Source of the DNA: Candidatus Blautia stercorigallinarum | GTDB lineage: Bacteria; Bacillota; Clostridia; Lachnospirales; Lachnospiraceae | Assembly (NCBI GenBank): GCA_019112785.1 | Contig: DXIQ01000071.1 | Span: 1 to 57,197 of the forward strand | Direction: 5' to 3' | DNA: 57,197 bases | Part shown: positions 25,037 to 34,100 of the stretch, in pieces | Numbering within the stretch: the first letter of the stretch is position 1 | Layout of the letters: each line of letters starts with the position of its first letter | Translations under genes and position numbers: made by a program | Notes under the pieces: generated by a model | Databases searched by the model: none | What the model was told of the DNA's origin: nothing | Seen by the model: only the letters and a program-made list of their open reading frames with translations

Positions 25037-26073
25037 GTACGAATAGTGAGAGAGAGATTATTATTGAACAGAGTGCGGATAACATTTCTGAGGAGTCTGT
25101 ACAGTCGAAAAGAAATGATTTGCTTATGCCTGTAAGTAATGTAAATACAAAAGCACAGGTTTTTCTCGAATATATATACAGCATGGATGATGATGCTGCA
25201 CGAGAGGATCTATATGATTTGATAGATCAATTCTTGGCTCAGGATCAGCAGTCAGGCGATGCAGATGATTTTCATAATTTCGCTGTGGAGTTAGCTAGAA
25301 AAGACGAATATATTTTGGCTTGTAAAGTCGTGGATTGCGGATTGAAGCTGTTTCCAAAGAATGTTGATTTACTTGCAGATTACTTACAGTATGGCGTGAA
25401 TTGTAACAAAATCGAAGAGTGTAAAAAGGTATATAAGACATTAATCAAAATCCCGAAAAGAAGATGGACATGGAGAGGTTTTGCCTTTTTAGTCGATTAC
25501 TTACAGTTTTTGATTGATAGGAGTGATTCAGATAAAGAGATTGATGCAAAAGAAAAAGAAATGATAGAGGTGGCATCTGATTTTAGAAATAGATTTCCAT
25601 ATAGCGAAGAGTCATATAGAGTTGAAGCTTCAGTTTATCATATTCTGGATCCGGAAAAGGAAACAAATATTTTGAAAAAGGCTCTTGATAATGTTAAGGT
25701 TGCCCCTAAGTGTGCTCTTCGATATGCTGATATTATGTTTGAAAGAGGATTTTATGAAGAGGCTGCCGAAGCGATAGGCAGAGGCATCAGCGATGCAACT
25801 CAAACACAAAGTAGCGTTAATGAAGGCTATATTTACTATCTTTCTGCGCTTTGTAAGATCGCTGTTATTCAGAAGAAAAATAAGGACTTTATCATTACTA
25901 AGGAAGAAGCTGAAGATATTTATTCTGATTTCAACATTGCCTTGTCAAAGTTTCAAGGAACGAAGAATAGCTATACCGATGTGATTATTACTAAGACAAA
26001 CACAATAGTGAATAAGTCTGGTGAAACTGTGGATCCAAAGTTCGATTTGCTTTACGATAGTGTGACTCAATGA
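25033..26073 (+). CDS. TPR-like helical solenoid protein
   Basis: 346 residues, mostly paired helices of TPR character (LARKDEYILACKVVDCGLKL, then LYADIMFERGFYEEAAEAI-like units). This suggests a scaffold or adaptor. The start overlaps the stop of the VirD4-like gene (ATGA), so the two products are made together and probably interact. No enzymatic motif is visible. Confidence 0.65.
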   Translation: MSTNSEREIIIEQSADNISEESVQSKRNDLLMPVSNVNTKAQVFLEYIYSMDDDAAREDLYDLIDQFLAQDQQSGDADDFHNFAVELARKDEYILACKVVDCGLKLFPKNVDLLADYLQYGVNCNKIEECKKVYKTLIKIPKRRWTWRGFAFLVDYLQFLIDRSDSDKEIDAKEKEMIEVASDFRNRFPYSEESYRVEASVYHILDPEKETNILKKALDNVKVAPKCALRYADIMFERGFYEEAAEAIGRGISDATQTQSSVNEGYIYYLSALCKIAVIQKKNKDFIITKEEAEDIYSDFNIALSKFQGTKNSYTDVIITKTNTIVNKSGETVDPKFDLLYDSVTQ

Positions 26074-26119
26074 TTTTATTGTGTTTAGGATTTTCTGGAC
26101 GAACAATTAGGATAAAATA

Positions 26120-26995
26120 ATGGTAGGTGTTATGAGTAAAAAGAATATGCCGGATAGTAATGCCGATATTGAAAAAAATGAAGAAATACATCAGATCGAG
26201 AATTGGCTTGAAGAATTGCCAGAATTTGATGAACACGGACATACACCTCTTTCATATGAGGCTCTATTAAGCTTTGTGGGAAATGCAAAAAAAGATAATG
26301 AATCTGCCGATGATAGAGTAATCATCGGCAAAGTGACGGATGTATTGTCGCATGAAACTGATTTGGAACGCATTGATACTCTTTTTGCGTTATTAAAAGA
26401 TCATAATGCAGATAGTTCGGACTATTCAATGATAGGTATGTCCTCATATGAGGTAAAGAACTTTGTTGTATCAGAAAGAGCCTATCGGATGGCTATTGAG
26501 CAATGCACAGAAGACTATCTGATGACTGGATATAAGAATAATTTGGCGTATCTGATAAGAAGAAAGGAACTCGCGAATCCTGAAAATCGAATCAAAAAGG
26601 AAGCTCCAATACTCCTCAGGGACGGCGTAGCTAATAAGGACACGTTCTCTCTTATTAATATGGCTTTATTTTGGACTTTGGAGTGCGGTAGTGAAGAAAA
26701 CTGGGATCTTGCTGATAAGCTTATAAGCTATGTAGATAAAAATGATGTGACGGGTGCACTTGAGTGGTGGAAAGGTGTGGCGTTAGCTGATGAGGCTGAA
26801 GGATACCTCGTTCATCTGTTATTATTTCGTCACGGAAAGATAGGTAGTAGCCCTTTGGGAAGTATCGGGGAATTGTTTGATAGAGTAAAAAAAGACTACC
26901 CAGGGATTCCTGACAAAATGAAGGAAATAGTTACCCCGTTTGATGGTGGTGAGTTTGACAAGTTTCCTACTTTCCCGCCTGTTGATTGGGACTGA
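26120..26995 (+). CDS. Helical-repeat (TPR-like) island protein, function unknown
   Basis: 291 residues. The middle holds TPR-like pairs (FVVSERAYRMAIEQCTEDYL, GYKNNLAYLIRRKELANPEN). ATG 26120 has AGGA seven bases before it; ATG 26132 (MSKKNMPDSN) is an alternative start. Last gene of the 21972 operon. An AGGATTTTCTGG stretch at 26087 imitates the island -35, but no CGTT follows at the right distance, so it is not listed as a promoter. Confidence 0.65.
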   Translation: MVGVMSKKNMPDSNADIEKNEEIHQIENWLEELPEFDEHGHTPLSYEALLSFVGNAKKDNESADDRVIIGKVTDVLSHETDLERIDTLFALLKDHNADSSDYSMIGMSSYEVKNFVVSERAYRMAIEQCTEDYLMTGYKNNLAYLIRRKELANPENRIKKEAPILLRDGVANKDTFSLINMALFWTLECGSEENWDLADKLISYVDKNDVTGALEWWKGVALADEAEGYLVHLLLFRHGKIGSSPLGSIGELFDRVKKDYPGIPDKMKEIVTPFDGGEFDKFPTFPPVDWD

Positions 26996-27034
26996 TAATA
27001 TAAACAAGTATTAAACATGGTTATGAGTGTGATA

Positions 27035-27066
27035 AGACATGAGAATTAATCTCGTGTCTTTTTTTT
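27035..27066 (+). terminator. Intrinsic terminator after the 21972-26995 operon
   Basis: AGACATGAG (27035-27043) pairs with CTCGTGTCT (27051-27059), followed by T8. The next island promoter begins one base after the T run. Confidence 0.9.
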
Positions 27067-27091
27067 GGATTTTTTTCGACCCCATCCGTTA
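27067..27091 (+). promoter_or_regulatory. ECF-type island promoter, site 2
   Basis: GGATTTTTTT at 27067 and CGTTAG at 27087, spacing 20. Drives the ClpP/AAA/VirD4 operon. Confidence 0.75.
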
Positions 27092-27129
27092 GTAATACTA
27101 CAAAACAGATTGAAAGGATGGTGGCACAT

Positions 27130-27342
27130 ATGACAGCACAAGACTATATGGTCAGGGAAAACATTGAACTTACCAATATTGCAGGGAGCAATCTTGTCAT
27201 AGGAAACAAGAAGATAATTCTTCAGGAAAAAGTGGATATTTTTGTGCCCCCAATTGTTAAGAGCAATACAGGCATAATCATTGCTGATGCGAGTACTGAT
27301 TTGAATCGCATTTATGCAGAAGTTTCAGGAAGAATCAGATAA
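27130..27342 (+). CDS. Small island protein of unknown function (70 residues)
   Basis: MTAQDYMVRENIELTNIAGS start; alternating hydrophobic residues suggest a small beta-rich domain (NLVIGNKKIILQEKVDIFV). ATG 27130 is preferred over ATG 27118, which overlaps the AAAGGATGGTGG ribosome site. It is the first gene after island promoter 2 and lies 14 bases before the ClpP-like gene. No family recognised. Being small and beta-rich, it is one candidate for the missing modifier or adaptor of the island conjugation system, but it has no C-terminal GG. Confidence 0.65.
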   Translation: MTAQDYMVRENIELTNIAGSNLVIGNKKIILQEKVDIFVPPIVKSNTGIIIADASTDLNRIYAEVSGRIR

Positions 27343-27356
27343 GGGAGGAAATGAAA

Positions 27357-27944
27357 ATGGCTTTTTTACCGCATATTATTACATCAACAGATGGAAATGA
27401 TCATAGTACTGATTTGATCAGCTATGACATGATTAAGAATCGCATTATCTATTGTAATGGTGAAGTGAATGGTGATAGTGCGATCTCTATCATAACCCAG
27501 CTTAGGTATCTTGCGATGAAATCGGACAAGGATATCTATATGTTTATTAACAGTCCGGGCGGATCAGTAAGCGATGGATTGGCAATTTATGATGTCATGA
27601 ATGAGATTCCTTGTGATGTTGTGACGATTGCGAACGGTATGGCAGCCAGCATGGGATCTTTTCTTCTGGCTGCAGGAGCAAAAGGGAAAAGGTATGTTAC
27701 GCCAAGTACTGAGGTTATGATTCATCAGCCTTTAGGCGGGGTCCAGGGACAGGCAACAGATATATCGCTTGTTGCAGATCATATTCAGAAGATTAAAACA
27801 AAGCTGGCAACCATAATGGCGAATAATTGTGGAAAAGAACTTGCTGAAGTGATTAATGATATGGAACGTGATCATTGGATGTCCGGTGATCAGGCTAAAA
27901 AATATGGAATTGCTGATCATGTCGGTTTTCCGGAAATCGTTTGA
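27357..27944 (+). CDS. ClpP-like serine protease
   Basis: 195 residues, the ClpP length. A full catalytic triad is visible: Ser in NGMAASMGSF (about residue 98), His in VMIHQPLGG (about 122) and Asp in DMERDHWMSG (about 170). The substrate strand segment FINSPGGSVSDGLAIYD is well conserved. ClpP forms barrels that degrade unfolded chains fed by an AAA+ unfoldase; no ClpX or ClpA lies nearby, only an AAA-like protein without a P-loop. ATG 27357 is taken over 27351 for spacing from GGGAGG. A specialised island protease, distinct from the housekeeping ClpP, is likely. Confidence 0.92.
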   Translation: MAFLPHIITSTDGNDHSTDLISYDMIKNRIIYCNGEVNGDSAISIITQLRYLAMKSDKDIYMFINSPGGSVSDGLAIYDVMNEIPCDVVTIANGMAASMGSFLLAAGAKGKRYVTPSTEVMIHQPLGGVQGQATDISLVADHIQKIKTKLATIMANNCGKELAEVINDMERDHWMSGDQAKKYGIADHVGFPEIV

Positions 27945-27961
27945 GATAGGAGGATGGAACA

Positions 27962-28708
27962 ATGAAGCTTGTAGGTTTAGAAGGTCTTAAGACAACGATG
28001 TCTGAAATCGTTAGCAAGGCAGATGCATACAGAAAGGGTGGTGCACAGGTTCCGCATGTAGTAATGAACCTGACGCATGATAACGGGCAGAGCATAGTGG
28101 CGGATTATATTACATCTGTGCTCTATGAAAACAACCTCAGAAAATTCTGTGGGCTGGACATTCTCTTAGAGTATAGGGTTGATGGAAGCCTTAGACAGAT
28201 GAAGCAGATTTTTGAGGATATTGCAAGTAATGCCGTATACACAAATGAATATGAAGGTGTTGTAGCTGTAGATATTTCTGCACTGTCTGAGTTCATAAAC
28301 GAATTTCAGGTTGATTACTTTGTGGAGCATATCGGGTTTGTTGCCCAAAATGCTACGGTGATTATCTATTATGATGCTTCGCTTGGTAAGAGAATGCAGA
28401 TCATTAAGGAGAGAGTGGTTAATGCTATCGGAAACTGTATTGATGTACCTGTGACTCCTTATTCGCAGAAGGAATACTCAGAGATAGTTGTCCAGAATAT
28501 TCTTGATCGAGGGATTGAGGTTGATACTGGGGATGATCTGGAAAACATTTTATGCCGACTTGTGGATACATATCATGTGACAAGTGCTAAACAGGCAGTT
28601 GCAGTCGCAGAGGATCTTGTGTTCTGTGCAGACTATAGCAGCTTTACCCCGAGGATTGATTCCAAGATGGTCAGTGAGCACTTCGGCAATGGCAAAGTAT
28701 GCTTTTAA
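27962..28708 (+). CDS. AAA+-like protein without a P-loop (CbxX/EccA-like remnant, inferred)
   Basis: 248 residues. The opening LVGLEGLKTTMSEIVSKADA, then VPHVVMNLTHDNGQSIVADY mirrors the start of CbxX/CfqX-type AAA ATPases (GL.. VKxxI, then PHxVFxGxPGTGKTTVAR), but the GxPGTGKT loop is replaced by LTHDNGQS. A C-terminal lid-like helix set (VTSAKQAVAVAEDLVF; SKMVSEHF) is present. I infer an AAA fold that no longer hydrolyses ATP and may serve as an adaptor for the neighbouring ClpP or FtsK/EssC-like ATPase. Confidence is limited to fold level. Confidence 0.55.
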   Translation: MKLVGLEGLKTTMSEIVSKADAYRKGGAQVPHVVMNLTHDNGQSIVADYITSVLYENNLRKFCGLDILLEYRVDGSLRQMKQIFEDIASNAVYTNEYEGVVAVDISALSEFINEFQVDYFVEHIGFVAQNATVIIYYDASLGKRMQIIKERVVNAIGNCIDVPVTPYSQKEYSEIVVQNILDRGIEVDTGDDLENILCRLVDTYHVTSAKQAVAVAEDLVFCADYSSFTPRIDSKMVSEHFGNGKVCF

Positions 28709-28720
28709 GGAGGGATAATC

Positions 28721-30553
28721 ATGAGAAGTGAAAGATGGACCACATCAATCGAGAGAGCGAAAACACTGAAGGCAGAAGCGGCCGGACCAGTGCTCGCATA
28801 TGACAATGGAAAGATTCTCAGTCATGACGGTGAAGGACATGTGATGATTCTGGGTGTAAGCGGTTCTGGAAAAAGCAGAAGAGGAACCATTCCCATGACT
28901 ATGTCATTCATAAGGAACAGGCAGAGTGCTGTAATTGCAGATGCTAAAGGAGAAATCTATGCAAATACAAAGGATATGATTCCTTCTGATTATGATGTTC
29001 ATGTTATAGATTTCCGTAATCTTTATGAGGAAGGCGCTGAAGGATGGAACCCTCTTCACGCTCCATATGTTCTTTGGAAGGCCGGAACTCCAGAAAACAG
29101 GCATATTGCAGAACAAATGATAGAGGGACTTGCTCATACCATGTATCCGGAAGCCAAGGGCACAGATCCTTTCTGGATTAAAGAAGCAAGGAATGTATTT
29201 TTGGCTGCTGTATATGCCTTGTTCGAATTTGCGGAGGCTGATCAGATTAATTTGGCAAGTGTCTATTATTTGATATCGAAAGGTGAGGAACGATTCGGAC
29301 CATCAACATACCTTAAGGCGTTTGTAGAAATGTCTGAGAGCAATGAGAATGTTGCGATGCAGCTTCAGAGCTACGTTACAACAGCTAACGATACCCGTGC
29401 TGGCATTCGTTCAACATTTCTTGACGGTTTGTCAATAGCGACCAAAAGCGTAAGTGTTAGGAACTTCCTCAGTCACGATGAACTTTGCATCAATGAACTG
29501 AGTGGTGATAAGCCAACATTGATCTATATCATAGTTCCTGATGAAACTCCAATTTATGATGAACTGACCGGAGTATTGGTAAGCCAGCTGATGAATCACT
29601 ATGTAAGAATTGCAGAACAGAAATATGCTGGGAAGCTGCCGATCAGAGTAAATGTCCTCCTGGAGGAGCTGGGAAATATCGGTCGGGCTATTACAAATCT
29701 TCCTCATCTTATGAGTGCCGGCAGATCAAGAAATATCCGCGTTGAGTTTGTTCTCCAATCTATTTCTCAGCTCGTTGATATTTATGGGGAGAGCAATGCG
29801 ACGACCATAATGAGTAACTGTGATGTGCGAATTGCTTTCAGAGTCAATCATTGGGATACACTCACTGAATTATCGCGCATTTGCGGCGAAAGGGAAATAA
29901 ACTGTGAGGGGCATGTTTCGAGGGAACCACTTATCACTCAGAGTCAGCTTGCTGCTATGGAGACCGGTCAGGCGCTTGTGATAGTGTCAGGCAGAATCAA
30001 GTTTATTACTTGGATTCCCGACTTTACAGAAATGAATATTTCAAGAAAGACGACTACGACCAGAAAAAAAGAGAAGAAGAGAACAGCAAAAAAGGTTTCG
30101 TATTTTGATATTCAAAAATATGTGAAGGAGAAGAAGAAGGAGGCAATGGCAGAACACCCTTTTGGAATTAGAGGAGAGGATAGTTCACCGTCCTTTCCGT
30201 TCATAACACCTGGTGAGCCAGATAAATCCGGAATCGATGTTGATGATTTGATTAGCAGGATCGATAAAAAGATAGCAGAACTGGAAGCCGAAGAGGAGAA
30301 GGAAAAGAATCCTAAAACAGATAAATGTGATGTGACTATTGTAACGATTGGGGATGCAAGGAAAACTGCCGGCATATTGAGCCGCAGATGTGGGCTGAAA
30401 GACGAATCCTTGAAGAAGGCAATGGCTGAAGCAAGAAGAGGAACATATACGATTGAACACATGGATAGACAGAAAGCTACGGAGTTCATTGAAAAGCTTC
30501 AGGAAGTTGGAACAATAGCGATTGCAAGTGAATCTGATCCTGATGATGAGTAA
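28721..30553 (+). CDS. VirD4/TraG-like ATPase with C-terminal L7/L12-like domain
   Basis: 610 residues. Walker A is canonical, LGVSGSGKSRR (about residues 42-50); ADAKGEIYANTK and EGWNPLHAPYV follow; the Walker B acid pair is EE (VLLEELGNIGRA) rather than DE. SAGRSRNIRVEFVLQSISQL is the typical TraG sensor segment. A linker (IDKKIAELEAEEEKEK) leads to about 65 residues (VTIVTIGDARKTAGILSRRC, then KAMAEARRG...) resembling the ribosomal L7/L12 C-terminal fold, a protein-binding platform. No transmembrane helices. It is a paralogue of the 23381 protein; each has a different Walker motif altered. Confidence 0.82.
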   Translation: MRSERWTTSIERAKTLKAEAAGPVLAYDNGKILSHDGEGHVMILGVSGSGKSRRGTIPMTMSFIRNRQSAVIADAKGEIYANTKDMIPSDYDVHVIDFRNLYEEGAEGWNPLHAPYVLWKAGTPENRHIAEQMIEGLAHTMYPEAKGTDPFWIKEARNVFLAAVYALFEFAEADQINLASVYYLISKGEERFGPSTYLKAFVEMSESNENVAMQLQSYVTTANDTRAGIRSTFLDGLSIATKSVSVRNFLSHDELCINELSGDKPTLIYIIVPDETPIYDELTGVLVSQLMNHYVRIAEQKYAGKLPIRVNVLLEELGNIGRAITNLPHLMSAGRSRNIRVEFVLQSISQLVDIYGESNATTIMSNCDVRIAFRVNHWDTLTELSRICGEREINCEGHVSREPLITQSQLAAMETGQALVIVSGRIKFITWIPDFTEMNISRKTTTTRKKEKKRTAKKVSYFDIQKYVKEKKKEAMAEHPFGIRGEDSSPSFPFITPGEPDKSGIDVDDLISRIDKKIAELEAEEEKEKNPKTDKCDVTIVTIGDARKTAGILSRRCGLKDESLKKAMAEARRGTYTIEHMDRQKATEFIEKLQEVGTIAIASESDPDDE

Positions 30554-30557
30554 AAAT

Positions 30558-30582
30558 GGATTTTTTCTGGATTGCTCCGTTT
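30558..30582 (+). promoter_or_regulatory. ECF-type island promoter, site 3
   Basis: GGATTTTTT at 30558 and CGTTTA at 30578, spacing 20. Precedes the membrane protein/EssC-like operon. Confidence 0.7.
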
Positions 30583-30594
30583 AAATAAGCAAGA

Positions 30595-30635
30595 GGAATG
30601 AAATATCGATTGCAACGTAATTGATATTTCATTCC
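30595..30635 (+). promoter_or_regulatory. Leader hairpin before the EssC-like operon
   Basis: GGAATGAAATATC (30595-30607) is the exact reverse complement of GATATTTCATTCC (30623-30635). No T run follows and the ribosome site AAGGAGG lies 13 bases on, so it is more likely an mRNA-stabilising or regulatory hairpin than a terminator. Confidence 0.6.
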
Positions 30636-30660
30636 CATCAAATACAAGGAGGTAACGGCT

Positions 30661-31179
30661 ATGGCAAGTGAATTTTATGTAGCTGAGGATGGTTCTATCC
30701 ATCGTCATCCGGTGACAGTGGTAAACAATACAGGGAATCGTACAAACACTTATGCTCCGGCGCCTGCTGTGAATACACAGGCGAGAACCGCGTACAGACC
30801 GATTCATCAGGTGAGTGAAGGGCGAAAGGTATGGTTCTGGATTATTTCTATCATCATGTCGCTTCTGATTGCGGTAGGTGTAACCCAGGGATTTGGTGCA
30901 GAAGTATATGGCAGTGATGGCGGATTCGCTGCAACGATCGGACCGTTTGTTGTCTTTATCGGGGCACTTGCAGGAAGTATTCTTTACGGAATATTCTGTG
31001 CTAAGTCTGTTGATTACAACCTCTGGGCATACATACTTTCGGCATTGTCTTCGGTAGGTGGAATTATTGCTACCGGAATCGCTGTGGCAATCGTGTGTTT
31101 TGTTGTGATGATACTGTTTTACATCCTGATCATCGGGTTTGTAATTGCAGTAATATGCGGAATCGCGGGAGGGTCATGA
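30661..31179 (+). CDS. Four-helix membrane protein
   Basis: 172 residues. The first ~55 are polar (VAEDGSIHRHPVTVVNN), then four hydrophobic helices begin at WFWIISIIMSLLIAVGV; the last is the long CFVVMILFYILIIGFVIAVI. Its stop lies one base before the FtsK/EssC-like ATPase ATG, so it is very likely the membrane partner of that soluble ATPase, comparable to the membrane subunits that anchor EssC/EccC in type VII secretion (inference). No homologous family recognised. Confidence 0.75.
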   Translation: MASEFYVAEDGSIHRHPVTVVNNTGNRTNTYAPAPAVNTQARTAYRPIHQVSEGRKVWFWIISIIMSLLIAVGVTQGFGAEVYGSDGGFAATIGPFVVFIGALAGSILYGIFCAKSVDYNLWAYILSALSSVGGIIATGIAVAIVCFVVMILFYILIIGFVIAVICGIAGGS

Positions 31180-31180
31180 T

Positions 31181-34100
31181 ATGCAGAATAAGGGATATAC
31201 AGAAGCATATGCTGATGCAAGACTTTTTGTTGATTTCATGGGTTCAACGATTGATAAGGTTGAACAGGTTGTCAGAAAATCAAATGTAAAACGACAGCGT
31301 ATAAATGGTGAGTACCAGCAACTCGAGAGACAGCTTCAGAGTACTAAGAGTGATGCTGACAGGATGTGTTCGGCTGAGAAGCGCAGAAGAGAGAATACTG
31401 CAAGACATGCGATAGAACATATGAAAACTGCATTATCTGATATCAAGGATCCGCATTTTCACAGAATGGAATCCAAGTATATCAGGAAGTGCGGCAGAGG
31501 AACCTATGTTTTGGATACGGACAATCCTCATACTGTCAAAAGGAAGCTGAAAGAAGCAGTAGATCGTTTTGACGACCTTGTTGCTGACCTTAACCAGGCT
31601 TTTATTCCGCCTGCAATCAGTAATGTCGTGGGTGGAGTAGTAAGACCCTATCGGAAGAACAGTTATGTAAGAATAATCAAAGCAAGGGATGAAATCCTGG
31701 CTTTGGCGGAAGCATTGATCAGCTTCTCTGATCTGGATTCTCAGCAGAGAGAGTGCGGTGAGGTTTTTAACACACGTATTGAGCGTGAGAAGGCTGGCAG
31801 GGATGCAAAACTGCAGGTTATTCCGAATGAGATGAATTCAGGTATTTCGAGAACCTTTGAGCTTTTTTCTCAGGGATTGGAAAGGCTTCATGAGGAAACT
31901 GAAGTTCTTAATGAAGTTGATAAATCCATAGTAATAGGTCAGTGCTGGTTCTTCAACAATAATGCTTCTATTCTTGCCGAGGCAGGGCTTTCAGATGAGA
32001 ATGTTGCGCTCTATGAAGATAAGGTTGGATTCCGTCTGAAGATGGATACCATCAAGGAAAACATGCTGTTTGCCTACGATGGCGGAGAAGGAGTATCGCA
32101 GACGTTATGTTCTCTTGCTGCGGATATTGTTTACTCATGTGATCATATTGATCTTGTTCTTATTGATGTTAAGGGGCTTGGAAGCACGTACAGATTGCTT
32201 CAGTCGCTTAACGAATACGATACTCTGACACTCCTTAATACTGACAATCAGGTTTCTGAAGGGCTTGAGAGACTTGAGAAATGGATTGCCGATACCTATG
32301 AAAAGTGTCTGGGAGAGCGTTACGACTCTATCGAAGATTATAACAGGGTATCGTTGTCAAAGCGAAATAGAAAATGTCTTATCATCGATGACCTGATTGG
32401 AAATGTTGAGCCGAAATATTATGATCAGATTCTTCGTATCATGAATAACGGTGTGAAAGCAGGGGTTTATGTACTTTGTTCAATCGAAAACCGGGATTTT
32501 GGCAATAACAGGGCCTTAACGGAGTTTGCCGCAAGCGTGCGTGAAGTCGCAACCGTCATCCCGGTGCGCGACAACGGTTGTTTCTACATTAACAATAGTA
32601 CGGCAGTATTCCTCAAGACTGATACAGACCAGGAGCGCATTGCATCTGTAAGGTGTAAGTTAGGGGCTCACGAGGAACAGTCTGCGATTATTCCTATTGG
32701 GAAAGTATTACCTGCAGATGGAAGTTGGCAGAAGAAGAGTTCTGCTAACGGATTGAAGGTTGATTTCGGTGTGGATGAGAATGGAAGGAAGGCTTCCTTT
32801 GAGATCTCATCCGAGAGACCGTATGGCCTCATTATTGGCGATGTACGAGTAGGAAAGAGCAGTCTGCTTCATACAATTATCTTCCAGCTTCTTTCAAATT
32901 ATTCTCCGGAAGAAGTCAGAATTGCAGTAGGTGATTTCAAAGATGGGGCAGATTTTAATGTATATGCGAAGGGTAATCTTAAGTCGGTAGACACAGTTGT
33001 TAACGATGAGGATCCGGATGCAATGCTTTCATTCCTCAAATACTATGTCCAGGAAATGCAGGCAAGGCAGAGAGCATTTGAACAGATGGAGGATATAACG
33101 GGAGTTATAGTTCAGAAATACGAAGACTTCAGACGTTTGTATGATGCTCACAGAAGCGAGATTCAGCCCATGCCGAGAATTGTGATCCTTATTGACGAGT
33201 TTCAGTCGCTTTTCGATGGGGCATCCTGTGCTGCATATATGACAGAACTTGTAAGAAAGGGTGCGACATACGGGATTCATGTGATCCTTTCATCACAGAG
33301 GGCGGTTAGTGATAATCCGAGAAATGGATTTACGGCTTCTTTAAAGGATTACTTTACATCGAGATTTGTGTTCAAGACACCGCAGAATGCAGCCAGAAGC
33401 ATGCTTGCAGAACGGTGTGCCGATACCGGAAGAGAGAATACCGGGATTCAGAGGGCATCGCTTCTGAAGAAGGGGCATACGGTATATAACTCGTACATGG
33501 GACAGAATGAAGCCGATAACGCAGTAGTTCAGTGCTACTTTGCTTCCTCAGATGTTATCGCAACATTTATCCAGGTCATTGCAGCTATGAACGGCAGCGG
33601 AAATAGTATTCTTCTGAAGCGCAATGCAAAATCTCAGCCGCAGCCGTCGGCAGGTGAATTGATCAGAATTGGCAGATCGGTCGCATTCCATAAGGATGAG
33701 TCTGCGGTTGACATTGATACTATCCTGGACGACACAGAGGTATCAATCAATCCGCAGAGAATCAAGAATATGATCCTTACGGGGGCGGATGAGAGAATAC
33801 TGAATTCAATGGTATCTTCAGTCATTAACTGGCGCAAGGGAGTTAAGGATAAGCAGACGCAGATTCATTTCTTTGGTGAATATGATGCCGTACATAGAAA
33901 TCATGATGGATCTGTCAGCTACCATTATCACAGGTCGATTCAGGAACAGCTTGATGAGCTGGAGAGGCAAATAAACAATCCGGGTCAGGATTATACCGTA
34001 AATGTATTTGTTCAGCCGGATAAGTACACTGAATTAACGCAGTCTGCAGGTTCAATCAGAAGCAATCAGGGCGTTGAAAGCATGAAGCAGCTTCTGGAGA

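Noticed and set aside
26088-26113. A twelfth ECF-type promoter before the 26120 gene
   Set aside because: GGATTTTCTGG is present, but 20 bases later the sequence is TAGGAT rather than CGTT.
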